Positions 53,931 through 60,116 of a stretch of 60,116 nucleotides of DNA are shown here, in pieces (position 1 is the first letter of the stretch; each line of letters opens with the position of its first letter). Location: positions 1 through 60,116 of the forward strand of contig NZ_JUQX01000051.1 of the NCBI RefSeq assembly GCF_001074565.1. Direction: 5' to 3'. Source of the stretch: Streptococcus pseudopneumoniae. GTDB lineage: Bacteria > Bacillota > Bacilli > Lactobacillales > Streptococcaceae. Position numbers and translations under genes: made by a program. Below the pieces are notes generated by a model that had not been told where the DNA came from, did not search any database, and saw only the letters and a program-made list of their open reading frames with translations.

Positions 53931-55130
53931 ATGGCAAAATTGACTGTTAAAGACGTTGACTTGAAAGGGAAAAAAGTTCTCGTTCGTGTTGACTTCAACG
54001 TACCTGTTAAAGATGGCGTGATTACCAATGACAACCGTATCACTGCAGCTCTTCCAACTATCAAGTATATCCTTGAACAAGGTGGACGTGCAATCCTCTT
54101 CTCTCACCTTGGACGTGTAAAAGAAGAAGCAGACAAAGAAGGTAAATCACTTGCTCCTGTAGCTGCTGACTTGGCTGCTAAATTGGGACAAGAAGTTAAA
54201 TTTATCCCAGGTGTTACACGTGGTGCTGAATTGGAAGCCGCTGTTAACGCTCTTGAAGATGGACAAGTTCTCTTGGTTGAAAACACTCGTTTCGAAGATG
54301 TTGACGGCAAGAAAGAATCTAAAAATGATCCTGAACTTGGTAAATACTGGGCATCACTTGGAGATGGTATCTTCGTAAACGATGCATTCGGTACAGCTCA
54401 CCGTGCACACGCATCTAACGTTGGTATCTCAGCAAACGTTGAAAAAGCAGTTGCTGGATTCCTTCTTGAAAACGAAATTGCCTACATCCAAGAAGCTGTT
54501 GAAGCTCCAGAACGTCCATTCGTGGCTATCCTTGGTGGTTCAAAAGTTTCAGACAAGATCGGTGTTATCGAAAACTTGCTTGAAAAAGCTGATAAAGTTC
54601 TTATCGGTGGTGGGATGACTTACACATTCTACAAAGCACAAGGTATCGAAATCGGTAACTCACTTGTAGAAGAAGACAAATTGGATGTTGCGAAAGCTCT
54701 TCTTGAAAAAGCAAACGGCAAATTGATCTTGCCAGTTGACTCAAAAGAAGCAAACGCATTTGCAGACTACACTGAAGTGAAAGACACTGAAGGTGAAGCA
54801 GTTGATCCAGGCTTCCTTGGTTTGGACATTGGTCCAAAATCTATCGCTAAATTTGACGAAGCTTTGACTGGTGCCAAAACAGTTGTATGGAACGGACCTA
54901 TGGGTGTGTTTGAAAACCCAGACTTCCAAGCTGGTACAATCGGTGTCATGGATGCTATCGTGAAACAACCAGGTGTGAAATCAATCATCGGTGGTGGTGA
55001 CTCAGCTGCCGCAGCAATCAACCTTGGTCGCGCAGACAAGTTCTCATGGATCTCTACTGGTGGTGGAGCATCAATGGAACTCCTTGAAGGTAAAGTATTA
55101 CCAGGATTGGCTGCACTCACAGAAAAATAA
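53931..55130 (+). CDS. pgk: Phosphoglycerate kinase
   Basis: A 399-residue glycolytic enzyme making ATP from 1,3-bisphosphoglycerate. Signature regions include RVDFNVP near the start, the nucleotide loop GGGDSAAA and WNGPMGVFE. Codon use is strongly biased to abundant tRNAs, as expected for a very highly expressed gene. It is monocistronic, with an imperfect terminator at about 55150-55184. Confidence 0.98.
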   Translation: MAKLTVKDVDLKGKKVLVRVDFNVPVKDGVITNDNRITAALPTIKYILEQGGRAILFSHLGRVKEEADKEGKSLAPVAADLAAKLGQEVKFIPGVTRGAELEAAVNALEDGQVLLVENTRFEDVDGKKESKNDPELGKYWASLGDGIFVNDAFGTAHRAHASNVGISANVEKAVAGFLLENEIAYIQEAVEAPERPFVAILGGSKVSDKIGVIENLLEKADKVLIGGGMTYTFYKAQGIEIGNSLVEEDKLDVAKALLEKANGKLILPVDSKEANAFADYTEVKDTEGEAVDPGFLGLDIGPKSIAKFDEALTGAKTVVWNGPMGVFENPDFQAGTIGVMDAIVKQPGVKSIIGGGDSAAAAINLGRADKFSWISTGGGASMELLEGKVLPGLAALTEK

Positions 55131-55265
55131 GATTTCATAAATGAATCAAAGAAGAGAGGGATGAAGGTTCCTCTTTTCTTTTGCTTAAAATAAAAACGCT
55201 TCCTCTCAACTATTGCTCATAAAATCAACTAATTTATGTTAAAATGGTAGTAGAAAGTTGAGATT

Positions 55266-55793
55266 ATGAGTTATTTTAAAAAATATAAATTTGATAAGTC
55301 ACAGTTCAAACTTGGTATGCGGACTTTTAAAACGGGAATTGCCGTTTTTCTAGTTCTTTTGATTTTTGACTTTTTTGGCTGGAAAGGTCTTCAAATCGGC
55401 GCTCTGACAGCGGTTTTTAGTCTGAGGGAGAGTTTTGATAAGAGTGTTCATTTTGGGACTTCACGTATTCTAGGAAATAGTATCGGTGGTTTCTACGCCC
55501 TTATCTTTTTTCTCTTAAATACCTTATTTCAAGGAGCCTTTTGGGTGACCTTGGTGGTTGTTCCAATCTGCACTATGTTAACCATTATGACAAATGTGGC
55601 CATGAATAATAAATCGGGGGTTATTGGTGGTGTAGCAGCTATGTTAATCATTACCCTCTCAATACCGAGCGGTGAAACAATTTTGTACGTGTTTGCGCGT
55701 GTATCGGAAACTTTCATGGGAGTTTTTGTCGCAATTCTCGTAAATTATGATATTGATCGTATTCATCTCTTTTTAGAGAAAAAAGAAAAATAA
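55266..55793 (+). CDS. Aromatic acid exporter/FUSC-like membrane protein
   Basis: A 175-residue protein with about four to five membrane helices from residue 20 on and a short basic C-terminus. The build is that of DUF939 or ArAE_1 half-transporters. The substrate is unknown. It lies between pgk and glnR as in pneumococcus. Its stop codon touches the GlnR box of the next operon, so transcription into glnRA is possible. Confidence 0.75.
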   Translation: MSYFKKYKFDKSQFKLGMRTFKTGIAVFLVLLIFDFFGWKGLQIGALTAVFSLRESFDKSVHFGTSRILGNSIGGFYALIFFLLNTLFQGAFWVTLVVVPICTMLTIMTNVAMNNKSGVIGGVAAMLIITLSIPSGETILYVFARVSETFMGVFVAILVNYDIDRIHLFLEKKEK

Positions 55794-55846
55794 TGTTACA
55801 TTTTATAACATTATCGATTGACGTATGTATTTTTTTAGACTATAAT
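55794..55846 (+). promoter_or_regulatory. glnRA promoter with GlnR box
   Basis: TGTTACATTTTATAACA (55794-55810) fits the GlnR consensus TGTNA-N7-TNACA exactly. It lies just upstream of TTGACG (55818-55823) and TATAAT (55841-55846), 17 bp apart. Glutamine-loaded glutamine synthetase is known to make GlnR bind here and repress. Confidence 0.92.
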
Positions 55847-55869
55847 AGACAGAAAGAAGGAAATTGTAA

Positions 55870-56226
55870 ATGAAGGAAAGAGAATTTCGCCGAAATATGG
55901 CTGTTTTTCCTATCGGTAGTGTGATGAAGTTGACCGATCTATCAGCGCGTCAGATTCGTTATTATGAAGATCAAGAGTTGATTAAACCTGATCGAAACGA
56001 AGGAAACCGTCGCATGTATTCGTTGAATGACATGGATCGTTTGCTTGAGATCAAAGATTATATCTCTGAAGGCTACAATATCGCTGCCATTAAGAAAAAA
56101 TATGCTGAACGTGAGGCGAAGTCCAAGAAAGTGGTGAGTCAGACGGAGGTGCGTCGCGCACTTCATAATGAACTCCTCCAACAAGGTCGCTTTGCTTCAG
56201 TACGGTCACCTTTTGGTCGCGGTTAG
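55870..56226 (+). CDS. glnR: GlnR, MerR-type repressor of nitrogen metabolism
   Basis: A 118-residue MerR-family protein. The winged helix-turn-helix (about 12-80, SARQIRYYEDQELIKPDRN) is followed by a short tail that in known GlnR proteins senses feedback-inhibited glutamine synthetase. It represses glnRA and glutamine transport genes. A perfect GlnR box lies upstream, and glnA follows after 36 bp. Confidence 0.96.
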   Translation: MKEREFRRNMAVFPIGSVMKLTDLSARQIRYYEDQELIKPDRNEGNRRMYSLNDMDRLLEIKDYISEGYNIAAIKKKYAEREAKSKKVVSQTEVRRALHNELLQQGRFASVRSPFGRG

Positions 56227-56262
56227 GCAACCGCAAGTAGTCATATATTAAGGAGAAAAACC

Positions 56263-57609
56263 ATGCCAATCACAGCTGCAGATATTCGTCGTGAAGTCAA
56301 GGAAAAAAATGTTACCTTTATTCGTCTCATGTTCTCAGATATTTTGGGAACGATGAAAAACGTCGAAATTCCTGCTACAGATGAACAGTTAGATAAAGTC
56401 TTGTCAAACAAGGCTATGTTTGATGGATCTTCTATCGAAGGTTTTGTACGTATCAATGAGTCAGATATGTACTTGTACCCAGACTTGGATACATGGACAG
56501 TCTTCCCTTGGGGAGATGAAAACGGAAGTGTTGCAGGTTTGATCTGTGATGTCTATACAACAGAAGGTAAACCATTTGCAGGTGACCCTCGTGGCAATTT
56601 GAAACGTGCTCTTCGCCATATGGAAGAGGTAGGATTCAAATCCTTCAACCTTGGACCAGAGCCAGAATTCTTCCTCTTTAAGCTGGATGAAAATGGCGAT
56701 CCAACTCTTGAGGTAAATGACAAGGGTGGCTACTTTGATTTGGCGCCTACTGACCTTGCGGACAATACGCGTCGTGAAATCGTGAATGTCTTGACCAAAA
56801 TGGGATTTGAAGTAGAAGCGAGTCACCACGAGGTTGCGGTTGGACAACATGAAATTGACTTCAAGTATGATGAAGTCCTCCGTGCCTGTGACAAGATTCA
56901 AATCTTTAAACTCGTTGTTAAAACCATTGCTCGCAAACACGGTCTTTACGCAACCTTTATGGCGAAACCAAAATTTGGTATCGCTGGATCAGGTATGCAC
57001 TGTAATATGTCCTTGTTTGATGCAGAAGGAAATAATGCCTTCTTTGATCCAAATGATCCAAAAGGAATGCAGTTGTCTGAAACGGCCTACCATTTCCTTG
57101 GTGGTTTGATCAAGCATGCTTACAACTATACTGCTATCATGAACCCAACAGTTAACTCCTACAAACGTTTGGTTCCAGGTTATGAAGCACCTGTTTATAT
57201 TGCTTGGGCTGGTCGTAACCGTTCACCACTTGTGCGCGTACCGGCTTCACGCGGTATGGGAACTCGTCTTGAGTTGCGTTCGGTGGACCCAATGGCAAAC
57301 CCATACATCGCGATGGCGGTTCTTTTGGAAGTTGGTTTGCACGGTATTGAAAATAAAATCGAAGCACCAGCTCCTATCGAAGAAAATATCTACATCATGA
57401 CAGCAGAAGAGCGTAAGGAAGCTGGAATCACAGACCTTCCATCAACGCTTCATAACGCCTTGAAAGCTTTGACTGAGGACGAAGTAGTCAAGGCTGCCCT
57501 AGGTGAGCACATCTATACGAGCTTCCTTGAAGCCAAACGTATCGAGTGGGCTAGCTATGCAACCTTTGTGTCGCAATGGGAAGTTGATAATTATCTAGAT
57601 TTGTATTAA
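56263..57609 (+). CDS. glnA: Glutamine synthetase type I
   Basis: A 448-residue GSI-alpha enzyme making glutamine from glutamate, ammonia and ATP. Visible motifs are [15 protein letters not shown], the ATP-site [10 protein letters not shown] and [13 protein letters not shown]. The C-terminal helix region ([10 protein letters not shown]) is the part that docks onto GlnR. It lacks the adenylylation segment of GSI-beta, as expected in Firmicutes. Confidence 0.98.
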   Translation: MPITAADIRREVKEKNVTFIRLMFSDILGTMKNVEIPATDEQLDKVLSNKAMFDGSSIEGFVRINESDMYLYPDLDTWTVFPWGDENGSVAGLICDVYTTEGKPFAGDPRGNLKRALRHMEEVGFKSFNLGPEPEFFLFKLDENGDPTLEVNDKGGYFDLAPTDLADNTRREIVNVLTKMGFEVEASHHEVAVGQHEIDFKYDEVLRACDKIQIFKLVVKTIARKHGLYATFMAKPKFGIAGSGMHCNMSLFDAEGNNAFFDPNDPKGMQLSETAYHFLGGLIKHAYNYTAIMNPTVNSYKRLVPGYEAPVYIAWAGRNRSPLVRVPASRGMGTRLELRSVDPMANPYIAMAVLLEVGLHGIENKIEAPAPIEENIYIMTAEERKEAGITDLPSTLHNALKALTEDEVVKAALGEHIYTSFLEAKRIEWASYATFVSQWEVDNYLDLY

Positions 57610-57621
57610 ATAGTAGAAAAG

Positions 57622-57649
57622 AGGTTGTCCGAATGGGCAATCTTTTTTC
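57622..57649 (+). terminator. Terminator of glnRA
   Basis: GGTTGTCC (57623-57630) pairs with GGGCAATC (57635-57642) with two G-U pairs, followed by six T. Confidence 0.8.
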
Positions 57650-57932
57650 GTTTGCAAAGTTATAAATGTATTTTGATACAGATTTTAGTATAGAAAATAT
57701 AGGTAATTCATATTTTTTATCTAGCTTACAATTATGCATCAGAATGGGAATATTCTGACAAATATCAGAAAGCGATATCAAGTTTATGTTTAGATTTTCT
57801 TTATAACGATGGTATTTAATGGCGATTTTCTACTTTGTCTCACATCTATTGTAACACTACAAAAAAAGTAAATATTTTTTATATCTGCTTTTAATTGACC
57901 TTTTTTTGTTTAAGAAAAATTTAATGAAGTGC
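57650..57932. other. Gene-free stretch between glnA and the adhesin promoter
   Basis: Very AT-rich, with stops in all frames and no gene, RNA gene or repeat that I recognise. Confidence 0.5.
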
Positions 57933-57962
57933 TTGACCAAAATGCTTGATTAATGATATAAT
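57933..57962 (+). promoter_or_regulatory. Promoter of the SHIRT adhesin gene
   Basis: TTGACC (57933-57938) and TATAAT (57957-57962) are 18 bp apart, and a TG at 57954-57955 makes an extended -10. It implies an unusually long leader of about 230 bases before the ATG at 58200. Confidence 0.75.
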
Positions 57963-58140
57963 TGAGTGTGGGTTACTAGTCTCTCTGAGAGCTATAACTC
58001 TTGTCTTTAACTTTTACTTTGAGTGCTAAACTAAAAAGCATTTATTGACAAGCTCTTTTGATAAGAATTGGTAGGTTAGCTGGGAAAACTACTAATTTGG
58101 GTACTAATAACGGAGTTCTTACCATATGGAGAATGGCAAT

Positions 58141-58183
58141 AAATTTCTTTTTATGTGTAATCATAAAAAGTAAAAAGAAATTT
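58141..58183 (+). promoter_or_regulatory. Two competing hairpins before the adhesin ribosome binding site
   Basis: AAATTTCTTTTTA (58141-58153) is the exact complement of TAAAAAGAAATTT (58171-58183). The inner pair CTTTTTATG (58147-58155) and CATAAAAAG (58162-58170) is also perfect and uses overlapping bases, so only one form can exist at a time. AAGGAG follows four bases later. Confidence 0.7.
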
Positions 58184-58199
58184 AATAAGGAGAAAAAGA

Positions 58200-60116
58200 A
58201 TGATAAAGTCGAAAAACAGGCTTAAAAAGACAATCGTTGGAATGATAACCTTTGTTTTAGCGTTTTTCTTACTGCCGTTTCAAGGCCTTTTTGCGGCACC
58301 GCAAGAAATAAAGGATGACACAGATCTTTCTGCACTAAGTCTTTACCAGTTTCAGTTAACTACGGATAACATGAGTGTTGTATCTAAGTCATCTGCCGTG
58401 CAGCAATACCATATGGATGCTCCAGGTTTTGGAGATCTACAACATAAATATCCTGGTTATCCAATGGAAAATTTCACCCTCAAGGTAGATAAAACCAAAA
58501 AGGAAGATCAAACCTTTGATAAACCTTTGTCTTTGAAATTTGCCAATGCTGGAACAGTCAATGGTAAGCAAGTAGATGCTTATTTAACGATTAATAAAGT
58601 TACTCTTCATTATATCAACAACTCAGAAGCTCCGGCTCAAATGGCTGATGTTAATAAGAAAACAGTTAACTTTTTCAACGTTTCTAATTTATGGGGAGCA
58701 AACCAATTTGAAATTGGGAATATCGCATATGTTGATGAGGCACATGACGATGTCATGAAAAATACCTTTACGGTTGATGCAGATATAACAGCAGAACTTA
58801 AATATTCAGATGGTTCAGAACCTGACATGAAATTGGTGATGAAACCAACTGATATTGACGCAAATGGCGACTGGAATACCAAGGAGGCTTTCTATGTCAC
58901 CAATTACAACACTAGCGTTGACAAGCGAGTGATGAACAACCGCAATAATTTGGAAGCGGTTCAAGAAGGTGATAAAACTGTTTGGAATGCAGGCCCAGGT
59001 GGTGGTACGAGTGGTTCAGACGCTGAAAATAATATTTCCGGTTTAGCCCTACGCTCAGTTAACAATACCATGAACTTTGGTTACCGTTCAGCGAACCATG
59101 CCTCTGCAAATTTCTCTCTTTACGTGGAGCAAGCACAGTTTGCCCCAGTAAAGGAGGTAGACCCAGCTCAAATCCCAGCACAAGCAGGAGAGGCAGTCAC
59201 TTATAAGACCCTTTTCAGAATTCCAAAACCGGGTAAAGAAATCATTGCAGCTTTATCAAGCCTTGATTTCGTTGATACCTTTGATGATCGTTTAGATTTC
59301 AAAGATCTTACAGTTGATGCAGATGGTGTTGTGTTGACAAAGGATACAGACTATACTGTTGAGAAGTCAGGTCAAAAAGTAACTGTCAAGATGGCTGCTG
59401 CCTACTTGAACAAAGATAAGGCCGGAACACCTATTCGTATTACTTATAATACAGTAACAAATAATAAGGTTGGTGACAAAGCTTCAGGACCTATCGAAAA
59501 CATTGTAGCTATGCAACCAGATAACCTTTATTTCGCATCAAACAAGGTAACAACGACCTTACTTTACAATAAGATTCATGAATTTGAGAGCGGTACACCT
59601 GGTAAGACTCTTCCACAAGAAGTTACAAACTTGTTACCAGCTAAAGTATCAGGTCTTGCAAATGGAACGACTGTAAATCCTACTCAACCAACAACTACTA
59701 AGGTATCTGTTCCAGAAGGTAACTGGGTATTCAAAGGTTACGACAAGGATTCAGAAGTTGTTGAAAATGGAGATGTGAAGTTCATCGGTAAATGGGAATT
59801 CACTCCAGCGCCAACTTACAAGGCAACACATGAATTTGTAAGCGGAACTCCAGGAAAAGAACTTCCGCAAGAAGTGAAATCCTTGCTTCCAGCAGACCAA
59901 ACAGACTTGAAAGATGGTAGTCAAGCGACTCCGACTCAACCAAGTCAAACAGAAGTGAAGACAGCAGAAGGTACATGGAGCTTTAAGTCCTATGACAAGG
60001 CATCAGAAACCATCAATGGAGCGGATGCCCACTTCGTCGGTACTTGGGAATTCACCCCAGCGCCAACTTACAAGGCAACACATGAATTTGTAAGCGGAAC
60101 TCCAGGAAAAGAACTT
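58200..60116 (+). CDS. SHIRT-repeat surface adhesin (3' end outside window)
   Basis: An open frame of 639 residues running off the window. A signal peptide (about 1-33, with helix VGMITFVLAFFLLPF) is followed by a 420-residue adhesin region rich in beta-structure and then SHIRT domains from about residue 457. Three are seen, spaced exactly 252 bp (84 residues) apart, each with an HEF-x-SGTPGK motif. The first is diverged; the second and the start of the third are nearly identical. SHIRT arrays form a rigid rod in streptococcal 'periscope' proteins such as Sgo0707, projecting the tip adhesin to a variable distance. More repeats and an LPXTG anchor are expected beyond the window. The signal lacks a YSIRK motif, unlike the three glycosidases here. 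Confidence 0.85.
   Translation, partial: MIKSKNRLKKTIVGMITFVLAFFLLPFQGLFAAPQEIKDDTDLSALSLYQFQLTTDNMSVVSKSSAVQQYHMDAPGFGDLQHKYPGYPMENFTLKVDKTKKEDQTFDKPLSLKFANAGTVNGKQVDAYLTINKVTLHYINNSEAPAQMADVNKKTVNFFNVSNLWGANQFEIGNIAYVDEAHDDVMKNTFTVDADITAELKYSDGSEPDMKLVMKPTDIDANGDWNTKEAFYVTNYNTSVDKRVMNNRNNLEAVQEGDKTVWNAGPGGGTSGSDAENNISGLALRSVNNTMNFGYRSANHASANFSLYVEQAQFAPVKEVDPAQIPAQAGEAVTYKTLFRIPKPGKEIIAALSSLDFVDTFDDRLDFKDLTVDADGVVLTKDTDYTVEKSGQKVTVKMAAAYLNKDKAGTPIRITYNTVTNNKVGDKASGPIENIVAMQPDNLYFASNKVTTTLLYNKIHEFESGTPGKTLPQEVTNLLPAKVSGLANGTTVNPTQPTTTKVSVPEGNWVFKGYDKDSEVVENGDVKFIGKWEFTPAPTYKATHEFVSGTPGKELPQEVKSLLPADQTDLKDGSQATPTQPSQTEVKTAEGTWSFKSYDKASETINGADAHFVGTWEFTPAPTYKATHEFVSGTPGKEL
59565..60116 (+). 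repeat. 252-bp tandem SHIRT-coding repeats (array continues past window)
   Basis: The motif encoding SGTPGK recurs at about 59586, 59838 and 60090. Units two and three share long stretches with almost no base change, including silent positions, a sign of recent duplication or recombination. Confidence 0.9.

Noticed and set aside
1..60116. tRNA, rRNA and known riboswitch genes.
   Set aside because: None was recognised on either strand by eye; a covariance-model scan would be needed to exclude small RNAs.

Overview
The window comes from a low-GC Gram-positive coccus of the Streptococcus mitis group (S. mitis, S. oralis, S. pneumoniae or a close relative). The evidence is the rsmH-ftsL-pbp2x-mraY block, the murI to yidD operon, the pgk-glnR-glnA block, the pezAT pair, YSIRK signal peptides, LPXTG anchors and SHIRT adhesin repeats. 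The species is not resolved.

Bases 1-16430 are an AT-rich accessory island. It opens with the tail of an Rhs-type protein and a complete tyrosine recombinase. Next is a convergent pair, an AAA/STAND-like ATPase with a helical-repeat tail and an ATP-grasp ligase. Their start regions carry the same 30 bp in inverted orientation, and this pair is the best candidate for an undescribed system. After it come the pezAT toxin-antitoxin pair, a four-gene CBASS anti-phage operon (CD-NTase, Cap2-like E2-E1, Cap3-like JAMM peptidase, two-TM effector), a decayed IS30-type transposase, and a three-gene ABC-three-component-like operon (nuclease, middle component, SMC-like ATPase with zinc hook). Two copies of the last codons of rpsI (ribosomal protein S9), each joined to the same foreign end, flank the ABC-3C cassette. 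They look like attachment-site scars of elements inserted one after another at rpsI, whose intact copy should lie left of the window.

Bases 16430-20370 hold an SOS-type operon (LexA/HdiR-like repressor, UmuC-like polymerase, two small proteins) and an ADP-ribosylglycohydrolase. From 20451 to 26474, on the minus strand, is a 2007-residue wall-anchored protein joining a V8/trypsin-like protease to a GH29 fucosidase. A minus-strand operon (XRE regulator, DUF3278-like membrane proteins, glutathione peroxidase) follows. Then come the rsmH-ftsL-pbp2x-mraY cluster and a 1726-residue wall-anchored GH95 fucosidase on the minus strand.

Bases 39239-46897 are housekeeping genes, mostly in one tightly overlapping operon (murI, rdgB fusion, phosphodiesterase, CBS protein, XerD-like protein, scpA, scpB, rluB, yidD), then pepA and a bacteriocin-immunity-like gene. 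A Na/Pi cotransporter on the minus strand separates this from a wall-anchored GH85 endoglycosidase (EndoD type), pgk, a membrane protein, glnR-glnA, and the start of a SHIRT-repeat adhesin that runs off the window.

Two themes tie the window together. The island stacks at least three defence or conflict modules (pezAT, CBASS, ABC-3C-like) plus an unassigned ATPase/ATP-grasp pair. The core holds three wall-anchored enzymes able to strip fucose and N-glycans from host glycoproteins, and all three have a CcpA-type cre site at the promoter or leader, which suggests shared carbon-catabolite control.
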